Source: Phaeoceros laevis
Lineage: Eukaryota > Anthocerotophyta > Anthocerotopsida > Notothyladales
DNA: 40,420 bases
Assembly: GCA_049999765.1 (NCBI GenBank)
Contig: JBNGIQ010009446.1
Span: 69,586-110,005, forward strand
Direction of reading: 5' to 3'
The notes beneath the pieces are model-generated. The model was not told the origin of the DNA, ran no database searches, and worked only from the letters and a program-made list of their open reading frames with translations. This document shows positions 21,389-32,000 of the stretch, in pieces (position 1 is the first letter of the stretch; each line of letters opens with the position of its first letter). The position numbers were made by a program, and so were the translations under genes.

Positions 21389-22125
21389 AGTTAAGGGAGG
21401 TTTATTCATCATGCTTGGGGTAACCGACTTGTACATTTTAGTTTAGGGTAACCGCCTGACGAGTTTGTCGATTGTGTTTGATATTTTGAATAACGGACTC
21501 GGTTAACACTGTACGTCGCAAACGTTCTTCCGATGCTTTATGACCATCCAATGAACGTTTAAGAAACTGAACACTCTTCCAGTACTCATGCGTTTGCCGT
21601 TCCCGATACATAGTCTACTCTGCGATTGGCATTCCCGAGCATTCGGCGTTCCCGAGCATCCCACCGTTGGCATTCCCGGGCCACTTACCTGCGGTTGGCA
21701 TTCCCGAGCATTCACCTGCGCTTGGCGTATTCCACACCATTCATTTTATCTGGTGTAATCACAGTTATTAAGCTGAGTCCTCCCTGTTGGACCCAGGAGT
21801 TGTTAGATTGTGCTCGCGCATTTGGGCATGTTGACCCTGAGTGGTAACACTCGGTTTTGTCAACACACTCGCTTAGGTGCCTACGAAATTACTTGGAAAG
21901 TGCGGTTACTTATCCAATTGTTGAGCTAATTTACAAGAGAGAAAACTTCAATTAAATTATTAGGAAACTAAAGCTTAAGCCTTAAAGCTTCATATCCCAC
22001 AGTGCTCCTGGGGGAGTATCCGTACTCTGTTAGCTGACCTTGATCCGTACCTGAACACAGCACCTTACAAAAATGATGTAAAGGGTTCAAAGGATCGCAC
22101 TCTAAAGTATTAAAGACCTGCAGCA
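21389..22125. other. Intergenic between convergent H3.3 and Band-7 genes
   Basis: Holds the H3.3 3' UTR and a cluster of short direct repeats (21624-21727). The minus-strand stretch 21957-22110 is open in one frame, but joining it to the Band-7 gene would need an intron of about 33 bases, so I left it out. Confidence 0.45.
21624..21727. repeat. Cluster of short direct repeats (TTGGCATTCCCGAGCATTC)
   Basis: The motif TTGGCATTCCCGAGCATTC or close variants recurs about four times within 104 bp, interrupted by ACCTGCG-type spacers. It looks like a small, imperfect minisatellite in the H3.3 downstream region. Confidence 0.6.
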
Positions 22126-24032
22126 CTAGATACAAATTCCCTCAAAACTGACCTTCTTCTTCTGACGAGACGCCTCCTGTTCAGCAATGGTGGACTCTTT
22201 ACAGGACTGATCATTCGTGGCTTGAGCAGGCGTGTCCAGGTATAATTGTAACCGCTCCAACTGAACTTCCCAGAATGTGACAGTCCACCCCTGCAGAGAC
22301 AACAAAACCGTCACTCTCCAGTAACCAAGACATCTCAACAGGCCTTGGAAGACATGCATTCTAGCTTTACCTCTTCAAATAGGTCGACAACAACTTCCAG
22401 GCACTCTTTGGAGATGTCTGATGAAAATGAAGATGACATCTGGGAGATGTGTATCAGCTCATTTTGCGACAAGTCACTTTTTGCATGCATATCCACAATG
22501 TCCCGACCCTTATAGCACCACATGACCAGTGCAAACGCCCGTCGAAACTTGGCAGACACAGCTCCTTCCACATCAGCAACATTAGCCAGGCGAGCACAAG
22601 CTGCATCATCTGGCCCAATCTGCCAGTTAAAAGAGAGCTGTGCTTCAACCCTCATGTCGTCGGCAGTAGTAGCTACTAGGTCTGATATCCTGCTCCTCCT
22701 ACAGCATAGAGATTCAAACCCTGCGAACACCTCTGCTTTCGAAATATCAATTGTATGCCTGCAGTGAAGCGAGCACTGATCCCAGTTAGCAGGCACCGGC
22801 AATGCAAAACCTTATGCAACATACCCTACCCAGTAGACCCGACCAGTCTGACCTCAACCGACATACCTGCCACGATAGAGAACAGATGGCTTTCTGTTAC
22901 GGAACTTTATACCGACTTCATCTTCATTCACAGTTACTATTCTGAATGGCCCAAGCACGAGCTCTTTCTCCATCAAGTTTTGATCGTTTCGAGGGCTATA
23001 CGAGAATGTTGTGCACGACCGTAGAAACACCCCAGGTTCCAAAATCTCAGGCTTGCCATTGACCCACGCTATACCCAGATGCTCTGCAGGTATTACAACC
23101 CTGCAAAAGCACAAAGGGTAACATCCAACGTATGAGCCGAATAGCTGCTCAGTTTTGCTCTAGCGTAAAACAAGTACTCAACTTCTGAGGACTCCCGACC
23201 TGTGAAGACAGCCGTGATGGATGACTCTGGTACTCTCCGGGACCAGCTCCTTCATGCTAAAGGAGCGTGAGGCGAAGGAGTGGACCCCCGAGGATAGAAG
23301 CAACGGTTGGCCATTCAACCAGGCCAGGGCAACCATACCCTCGGGCACTTGCACACACACGTCCTCAATTTCGACAGCGGTCTCTCCTTCTCCCACGCCA
23401 TTTCTTTCTACAGGCATTTCAGGTTCAGCAAGACAGCCGGACCTTGGGACGCCGTCCCTCTCCCGTTGCGTTTCAGGTTGACCCAGATGCCCCGACATCG
23501 TATCGGAACCTAGCTCCGGGGACGAGGAAGCACTAGCAGACCTGGCTTCCGCAGCCTCCCCTGCTCTGGGAGCCACTGCAGCGCTGTACCGGGGCCGGCG
23601 TGTGGCACACAGCCATGTCATCCAACGGGTCCCTATCCTGGGAGGTTTCCTGATGCTCTCCACAAATAGCGGGCTGGGACTACGGTCCCGGTGGTCCACA
23701 GGGGCATCCGCCGGCCGAGTAGACTCCTTGGAAGGGGCATCATCCAGGCTCGAAGCGCCCTCAATCCACAGTTGCTCCAGCCTCAAATTTTTATCTATTC
23801 CCCAGTCCTGTGTCGAGGCAGTGTGCTTCATAGCTCGCTGAGCCAGGGCGTTAGGGGCAATGAGGCCCGGAAGAGACTCGTCATCTTCGAAGTCGTAGCC
23901 GAGGTCATTGAATGCGACGGGAAAATCCGGGATAGGCTTGACCGGCACTCTGCCACTCGCCTGCCCTGCCGGCTCCCTTCCACGAGCTTGCATTGCCTGC
24001 GAGGCAGATGCAGCCAGCTGCAGAGACCCCAT
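22126..24032 (-). CDS. Band-7/SPFH-like protein with a disordered N-terminal half
   Basis: Four exons, 24032-23200, 23100-22867, 22758-22371 and 22290-22126, GT-AG and in phase, encode 539 aa. Residues 1 to about 215 are low-complexity and probably disordered. Then come two short related beta-rich modules: MVALAWLNGQPLLLSSGVHSF with SFSMKELVPE, and LGIAWVNGKPEILEPGVFL with ELVLGPFRIVTVNEDEVGI. The core follows: DLVATTADDMRVEAQLSFNW and DPDDAACARLANV-like helices, as in the SPFH (stomatin/prohibitin/flotillin) fold, where a strand 'V-T-T-x-D-x-V-x-V' opens the domain. Such proteins usually scaffold membrane microdomains. No clear N-terminal membrane anchor is seen, so location is open. The end may instead lie in a further exon; a donor-like GTCAGT occurs at 22152. 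An in-frame stop precedes the chosen ATG. Confidence 0.7.
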
Positions 24033-24559
24033 GACGCTCTACTGTCCGTCCATTGTGCACTAGCTCCAGGCTCTCGCCGGTGAGCATCCCGCCCAGGTCG
24101 CACTGACGTCGCCAAACTGCAACTGCCCAGAAGCTGCCGGCTCGCTCTGTGTGGTCATAGTCACGCACTACTGCTCCCTTAGCTGTGAAACCTACGACTC
24201 AGACAGCGTCTATTAATAGGAATAGACGTCAATGTCAGGTTTCTTTTGTCAACTTACGCATAGCCCGAGTCGTTGGTCGTTGAGTAACCACTGTTATCTC
24301 CACTTGTCAAGGCCAACTCCGGAATGATGGATCCCGGGCGCTCCTTCACAGGAAGTTTTCGGTTCTCGTCCACAGTACTTGAGAGTATGTTAGTACCCTT
24401 TGCGGCAATCAGTGCACATGCGAAGATTCTTCGTCACCGAAAGGGTTGTCCGGCTCGCGCTCTCCGGGCCGTAGAGACCGTATGCCAGCTCTGCAAGGCT
24501 CCTCATCCGTAATTGTCGTTACCACTAAACTCCATGTGGAGAACATGACTTTCCTGCTT
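24033..24559. other. Promoter-side region of the Band-7 gene; no gene seen
   Basis: Contains the 5' end of the Band-7 gene. ORFs here on both strands (23905-24168, 24324-24512) are short and unlike known families. I see no clear TATA element. Confidence 0.4.
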
Positions 24560-26250
24560 CTGCTTGTTGAGGCTCTCCAGATTGACAAGAGGCCAAGATT
24601 GAATCCATGCAGCTCCTTGTTGAGTTCAATCCCCAGGCCCGAGCAGTACTAACATGTACAGAGCGCCCTTACTCCATGCTGGCCAGTTCCATGAAGGTAT
24701 CCTAAGTTCCTAACGTTGCTTTCCTCCCTCCAAGTTGCCATAAGTTTCACAAAGACCTCCAGCCCCACGAAGTCATGCTTGAAAGGCCTCGTCTAGGCAC
24801 TTGTTGTCCTGGCGATTTCCATTGAGCAAAGCTTTCCACGGTACCAGATATCATATGAGCAATTTGTCAAACAATCACCGAGCCTCTTTCATGCTCCCAC
24901 ATTCTGGATACCTCCAAATCAAGTCCTCGCTCGCCTATGTATAGCTCCAGAGTAGTGGCAGATGTTTTCCGCCAAACGTGTAAGGTGAGGCTTCTTCTGC
25001 ACAACCCTGCTGGATATCCTGAAACCCTGACATCCGTGAAAGGTTACTTATCAAACATAGTGGAGCATCTCTCAAGCCCTTTCATCTGGAATACAACGCA
25101 GTTACAGTGTTTCTTGTAAATGCATCCACCGGTTTCCCACAACTTGATCATGAACTGTGCTGCCCTGCCTGCCATCGCCTAAGCTTGCACTACTCTTACC
25201 ACATCCAGCAGTCAAGAACACTGGGAGCATCTTAAGTTACCACAGTTACCAGTAACCACATCTAGCCTGTCAAGAAGAGTGAGAGCATCCTTCAAGCTAC
25301 CACAGTTACCATTACACACATGGACCAGCTGATTGGCAGGGCCCAAGTCAATGGCTTCCATCCAGCAAAAAGACTCACAAAAGTAAAAAACACACCTGCA
25401 GCGTTTTCTCATAGCAACTAGAGAGTCCCTTCAAGGTACATGACTTTGCATACAGGCCAACCGACACAAGCTGGCAACAAACACATCACTCCAACCTCTT
25501 AACAGAAAATTTATCAGTTCGCCCTCTAGTGCATGCATGCCTTTCCAACGTACACAAGTACATATTGTTTGGCCTTACGTCATCGTATAGCATGTTATCA
25601 GAGGGTCCCAACCAAACCTGTAAGGAGCATATCAAAGCACTCAACATTTTTTTGACGGGCTAAGCATCCATTAGAGTGCTAAATTGGCACAGGAAGGCAC
25701 TCTCACCAGAAAAAAACCAGGAAGTAATTGCGTCAGCTTGCCTCTCACAATTCTGCACAGAAATCATCTGGTCGGTTCATCGAGTAAACTGTACTGGAAT
25801 CACCTGTAACAGAGGCTGCAAATACATGGTTGTTAAGATTGACACATGAGTGTTAACGTTGGAATGCCTCATAAAGTTCCATGGCTTTTTCAGCTTGAGA
25901 AGAAACCATAAAAGCCTACAGGCTGGCGACAATGTGTTCGACTCATTCCCACCTCCCAGAGCGGGACATTAATTAACTTGTCTCCAGGATCTGTGTAATG
26001 TGCACTCGCCCCAACATGTCTATTGAAACATGCCACCCTGGCTGCATCAGAAGATCTAACACTTACTCATGATTCCTCATCAACTTGCCAGCACGTGGGG
26101 GGAAGTTGAGACCTAATAATGTTGAGAACGAAAAGGAAGGCTGAAGAACCAACACCTTGCACAGTTGCACAATATCTGATCGACAGCACGATGGTTGGAC
26201 GATCTCCAATCCAGCTTTTGAGACAGCACGCAAAGGAATTCTCGGCACGA
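24560..26250 (-). pseudogene. PPR pseudogene 2, heavily decayed
   Basis: On the minus strand, scattered PPR cores appear in order from high to low coordinates: a FSFSTLL stretch near 26110, EKAMELYEAF near 25880, VRPNNMYLCTL near 25570, GLYAKSCTLKGL near 25450, NCGSLKDALTLLDRLDVV near 25250-25310, QQGCAEEA near 25010, and ECGSMKEAR, with VPWKALLNGNRQ near 24800-24880. They fall in different frames with many stops; no single frame stays open for more than about 70 codons. Spacing of about 100 codons between like motifs fits PLS triplets. It is older or faster-decaying than pseudogene 1. The right end is uncertain. Confidence 0.65.
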
Positions 26251-27609
26251 TTCTGCCCTGTTGTGCTGAGCATCAAGACTTGATGCGGTGATCAGAGGGA
26301 CGGTTGGCTGCCGGATAACTTTTCAGCCCCAGTGTCATCCAGGCTGTCCAATCCTTCAGCAGCACGGGACAAATAATCACCTTGCTGAAACCCTCTGACC
26401 AGCGAGGGCCGACCACAAAGATTCTCCCGGGAAGCCTCTCTTCCCAGTGCTTGATCTGCAAGCCAGCTAAATTTACAAAGCTGCCTCATCTCACAATCCG
26501 CAACGGGTACCGGAGTTGGTGTGGCAACGTACCGTTCTACTTGCAGTCCTTGATCGCCTTCGACTGGTTCGACGGACACCGGTACCATTCATCCTGGCGA
26601 GCAGGCTGGACATCGCCAGATTCCCACTACAGGCACTTCTCTTCATATTCCCACACGCCCTCAGCAGGAAAGGCTCCTTCGATACACAGTGTTCATCACT
26701 GAAAAAAACCCTGTCAAACAAGGCGAGTTCAGCTCTGAGCTGTTGCGGTGGAATGCAGGTGCCCGAGAAAAACACTTGGTGCTTTTCTGCTGATCTCATT
26801 GTTCACCTGCTTTGTCAGGGTAGCGCTGATAATTGAGGAAGGAGGTGGAGTTAGTGGCGACGACCTGTTTGACCGCATTCAAGGTCAGTGCAGAGCTCTT
26901 TTCTGGACCGCTTCGTGTGCCTTCCGCGAGTAGTTGAAACTCAAGAATTTGAAATCAGGATTTACAAGCCGGGCTGTGACTGAATCCACCAAATCGGCAC
27001 AAGAGGTTTGAGGATAAGAAAGCGACCCCTTGCTGCAAGACGCCTGTTGCTGATTTTTGTTCTCCATTACTCCTGCCTCAAGTGCCAGTATCATGACACG
27101 GATGCATGTGGCCCTTCGGACCCCTTCAGACCCCTTCAGAAGCAACTTGGAATCCCGAGTTAAATCTCATTCGCCGTGCACGTGGTACACCAGGGGCATA
27201 ACCACCGGAATGAACCTCTAACGGATTGAAGATGAAATATCGGTGGCAAACTTCTAGGGCACAGCAGTCACGTCTGTTTCGTACCGCAGCTTTTTGGTGA
27301 CGCCATGTCTCTGGAAATCCCGTGAGAGCAAGCCGCTTTCGAAGCTCAGGTCCGCGGCTCGTGCCACGTCGCTGCAACCTTGCCGACGGCTTTGCGAAGT
27401 ATGGCAAGAGTCCACATTATTCCGGTGTTTTAGAGTTTCCAGGAAGGACAGCATGAAATGCCTGTTCAAGCTGCCAACCGGAATGCCTCTTTGTCCTCGG
27501 CGAGGGGCTTATCTTTATGTAAAGCAAGTTCAAAACCACTAATTTTGTTGCAGGTTCTATGAATCTATGCGGACTGTAGGGGGGTATTTGCATACAGTTC
27601 TGGTTGGTC
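26251..27609. other. No recognisable gene
   Basis: Many overlapping ORFs of 60-106 codons occur on both strands (for example 26382-26702 plus, 26292-26588 minus, 27126-27407 minus), none with a domain I know or with splice sites that join them. It may include the decayed 5' part of PPR pseudogene 2. Confidence 0.4.
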
Positions 27610-27792
27610 GGCCCACGAGTCTTCTTTGCCGTGAAACCAGCTAGACAGCCTTCTTCCTTCAGCATCTGGAGAGTTGGAAGAAACAATGGAGAGTTGTGAG
27701 GAACAACTACAGTACTTGTTGCTTGGCCCACGAGTCTTCGTTGCCGTGACAGCATCTGGCCAGTCTTATTCCTTCAGCATCTGGAGAGTTGG
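27610..27792. repeat. Pair of ~68-bp direct repeats
   Basis: 27610-27677 and 27725-27792 both begin GGCCCACGAGTCTTC and end CAGCATCTGGAGAGTTGG, with scattered differences between. They sit just left of the inverted-repeat element at 27810-28159. Confidence 0.75.
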
Positions 27793-27809
27793 AAATTGGA
27801 TGAAACATT

Positions 27810-28159
27810 GGACCCTTACGGACAGGCCAAAGCTCGGATTTCGTTGAAAGCTAGATTTCAAAATAAAAATTCGGATTTCACGTGCCACGTCAATCTGCAA
27901 AATCTGGAGCCCGCAGATTTCGGCCAGATTTCCACGAAATGTGGTGCATGCACCATATTTCGTCCAAAGCTGATTTGGAAAAAAGAGCTTTCGCCCTTGC
28001 CACGTAGGCGCCAGGTCGGAGCCACTTGAGCTTGGCTCCAAAGCTGTGCCAGCTCATCGGCCTGTCCGAGAAGGATTTCGACCAAAGCTGGTTGAAATCC
28101 AGATTTGGGACCAGAAATCTGGCCGAAATCTGGATTTCGTGGCCTGTCCGTAAGGGTCC
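27810..28159. mobile_element. MITE-like element with perfect 19-bp terminal inverted repeats
   Basis: The ends GGACCCTTACGGACAGGCC (27810-27828) and its exact reverse complement (28141-28159) bound 350 bp. The inner sequence carries several GATTTCG/AGATTTC motifs near both ends in opposite orientation, so it may fold into a long imperfect hairpin. No transposase ORF is present; it would be moved in trans by a DNA transposase. Target-site duplications are not clear from the flanks (ACATT on the left, TAATT on the right), so the superfamily is open. Confidence 0.7.
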
Positions 28160-29061
28160 TAATTATTGAAGAGTTGTGAGAAACAGAAACAGAAATACAT
28201 CTGGTACTGCGTTTTGGGAAAAAGCGCCGACGTGTCCACGTCAGTCGTGGGACGTGGATATGTGCTGGCAAGTAGCCAACACAGAATGCAACATTTCGTT
28301 GAATGCAACATTTCGTTGCCGAGCGCTTTGACCGTTTGACGGATGCCACGATAATAGGGCAACTTCAAGGCCCACAGAAGCGGTAAGAAATCGCTTCAAG
28401 CTACTTGCTGTAAAACATTGTAGAGCATTGATCACATACCGAGATTAAGGCATGTCGGCAAGTGATTAACAGATTCTGGCAAAAGTTAGCAGATTCTGGC
28501 AAGCGGACAAAGTCGATGTAGCTGATGCTTGAATCTCACTTCGGAGGCGGAGAGGGTGAGGCATTAGTTTTGGCCTCACTCGCTTTTCCGTTGGGTTAGT
28601 CCCTACAAAGCTGGCGTACCTCACATGCCGTATCACTTCGTTACAGGCCCCTTATAACAACTGGCGCCTTGATTTCAAACTACAGTAGCAGGAGAAGTCG
28701 GGTACTCCCGCCTCTGCTGCTGATGACTGACCACTGACGCGCTCATGCACGGGCGCACTTGGCATCTCTGTCTGTCACTGTCGTTCTTGAGAAGGCGTTT
28801 CCAGTCGGTCACGGGCATTGTTCTGACTGCCTGTGGCTGCTCTGGGCCTGTTCCTTCTGTGCGGCTGCTAGTTGGACAAGGAGGGACCTGCATTGCTCTC
28901 GGTTCTGGCATTTTGCCTTCATGTTCTGGGTCTGAATTTCCAGCCAGTGCAGCAAGCACACTTCTGTCCGGCAGTTGAAGTGCGGCTCTGTCTGCTTATG
29001 AGATTGTGTAGACCTGCATTTGGTGGGTCCGGTGCTGGGAGCGCACCAGGAGACCACAGCG
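28160..29061. other. Upstream region of the ABCB gene
   Basis: No gene seen. Includes a 17-bp tandem duplication (AATGCAACATTTCGTTG twice, about 28287-28320) and a repeated AGCAGATTCTGGCAA near 28465-28501. The last few hundred bases should hold the ABCB promoter and 5' UTR; no TATA box is obvious. Confidence 0.4.
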
Positions 29062-32000
29062 ATGGAGGACATTGGCAGCCCGGAAGAGGAGTTCCATGTC
29101 CCAAGAGACTCCTTCTCGAGCTTCCAGAGTGCACAAAGCGAGCCAGCCAGAAGCGAAAAGGGTAGTAAGGCAGGAAGTGGGCTCGGGGACCCGACTGATG
29201 TGGGAGAGGACAAGTCTCAGAAAGATTTCAACCGAAAAAGCTCGCTCAACAGTCGAATTTCTGAAGAGGCCAAATCGGAGGGTAGAGTGGGCTTCAGGAA
29301 GCTATGGCAGAAATTCGCCTCCGGTTCGTTTGAAGCGGCAAAGAAAACTGTGGTCAAGGAGAAGCATAGTCAAGATGTTTCTGACAAAAAAGAAATCCAG
29401 GAGCCTAAGATGGTACCTTACTGGAAACTGTACAGATATGCAGATAGTCTGGACTACCTACTCATTTTCTTGGGATTTCTTGGTTCCATTGCGCATGGAG
29501 CTGTTTCGCCTGTGAACATGTACTTCTTTGGACGGATCATCAACTCTTTTGGAGCTCATCAGAATGACCCGTCATACGCAGCGTCACAAGTATCAAGGGT
29601 TCGTCCAGACTCAAAATCTCTCTCTGGAAAAGGGTGCTTTGCTTGGCACGAATGAAGCTTGGCATGCTTTGTTTGCTTCCCATTGATGGCTCAAGGAAGC
29701 TTAAATTCCTGTAGTGGTTTGACAGCTCGCCTTGATCCTCTTCATCATAGCGGTGAACAGTCTTTGGGTTACGTGGATTGGTAAGCGTCACACCAGTGCC
29801 AAGGCTATTGGATTTTGTGAATTATTACTGGTAGGTGTGGACAAGACGTCCTCAGCTTCTTTACGAAGTGGCCTGGTTCCTGCAGAGGTGGCTTGCTGGA
29901 TGCAGACTGGCGAAAGACAAGCATGTAGGCTAAGATCCAAGTATGTTGAAGCCATTCTTCGTCAGGAGATTGGGTTTTTCGATACGAGCACGACCACAGG
30001 GGATGTCGTGTCCAGCATATCAACTGATACTCTGATGTTTCAAGAAGCGATTGGAGAAAAGGTATGTAGTCATAGCGAACCGTAAAGGGAGAATGCTCGA
30101 CATCATTTCAGCTGAACAAGTGCCATGGCAATTGCAGGTCGGGATGTATCTGCATAGCATGGGGACTTTTGCAGCCGGCATAACTGTAGCCTTCATTGCT
30201 TGCTGGAAGCTTGCTCTTTTGACTCTTGTCTCACTACCACTGCTACTTCTCACTGGAGTGATATACGGCAGCATATACAGTACATTGATGAGAAGAAGCC
30301 ACATCAAACAGCTAGCTGCAGTGTCTGTGATTGAGCAGGTATTCTGGGAGAGCTCCTCATGCTGGATTGTAAACAGGTGCGATGATTGCAGGTTACTTTG
30401 ACCACCCATTCCTGTCGCAGGCTGCAGCTCAGATCCGCACAGTCTACGCATATGTTGGGGAAGCCAGAGCCGTAGCGTCCTTCTTGAGAATTGCACAGGA
30501 GTCGACTAGAGCTGGAACACTTGCTGGATTGGTCAAGGGATTAGGCCTAGGGGCGAGTTTGGGAATAATCAATCTCTCATGGGCCCTGGGCATCTGGTAT
30601 GGAAGCAGTCTTGTAACGAAGGGTGACGTCGACGGAGGGCACGTTGTGACAACGCTGTTCTGCATCCTCTTTGCTGGCATGTAAGTTCCTACCATTTTTA
30701 GGTGAGAGGAGCTGATTTGACGGGGATCAATCTTGGTGTCATCTATGTAACGTTTCTCAATTGATGTAAACCTGTGTGGATTTGCCTCAGGGCCTTGGGC
30801 CAAGCCACTCCAGAACTTCAAGTTTTCAGCCGAGGGAGGCTGGCAGCATCAAGAATATATAAGGTTCTGAAGAGGATCCCGAAGATATCATCTGGTCCTG
30901 CAGGCCGTCAGGTTATGGCGAACGTGAAGGGCGAGGTTCAGTTTGACAATGTTGTTTTCTCTTACCCATCCCGTCCAGAAGCGTTGATCTTCAACGGTCT
31001 CTCTTTCACTGTCAAAGCTGGGGAGCACGTAGCGCTTGTGGGTGGGAGTGGCTCTGGTAAAAGCACTGTTCTAGCTCTGATAGAGCGGTTTTATGATCCG
31101 ACCTCAGGTGCGTCTCTTCTCCTCAATCCTACTCGGTAGTGTGATCTCTCTGCCTAGTTGGCGACTGATCACTGCAGTATTCAGGTCAGGTCAAAGTTGA
31201 TGGCAAGAACATTCAAGCGCTGCAGCTGAGGTGGTTGAGGTCAAGGATTGGACTGGTCGGTCAGGAACCAGCACTTTTTGCAACATCAATCTATGAAAAC
31301 ATTTTATTCGGAAATCCACATGCGACCAGACAGACTGTAGAAGCTGCTGCTCGAGCTGCACATGCTCATACGTTTATCAAAGCATTGCCCAGCGGTTACG
31401 ACACTTTTGTAAGTGTAGAAGCACTTGCAAGAGATGACTTTAGCTGACTGTCTCGCTCATCACTGAGCAACCACTGACGAACTGGGATGTGGTGCCCGCA
31501 GGTAGGTGAGAAAGGGGTACAGCTATCTGGTGGTCAAAAGCAAAGGATTGCCGTTGCCAGGGCAGTTTTGAAGAATCCCTCAATCCTTTTACTGGATGAA
31601 GCAACAAGTGCTCTTGACGCAGAATCAGAGACTGCTGTGCAAGATGGATTGGATATGCTCATGCTGAACCGCACGACTATAACGGTTGCTCATCGGTTTT
31701 CAACTATTCAGAACGCCGACAGCATCATGGTCTTCAGGTATGGAAAAATTGTTGAATCCGGTACTCACAAAGACCTGCTGCGAAGAGGACGTGATGGGTT
31801 GTATTACTCTCTTGTTCATTTGCAAGAGAAAGCACTTGAAGTGGCGAGTCTAGACAAAAGGTACAACTTGAACTTGGTCCTGCAGATACCTTGGTTTTGT
31901 TGCTGGCAAGGCCTTAAAGCTCCTTGTTCTGTGCAGCGCCGCTGCTGGGACATCCCTTCCCGTTTCGCAGAGGGAGTTAGTCGGGACGCTTAGGCTATCA

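Noticed and set aside
21957-22110. Extra 3' exon of the Band-7 gene
   Set aside because: Open frame and an AG acceptor exist, but the intron from 22152 would be only about 33 bases.
31861-31886. Alternative 26-28-base intron in the ABCB linker
   Set aside because: It keeps the frame but is too short for splicing; the acceptor at 31936 also keeps the frame with a 76-base intron.
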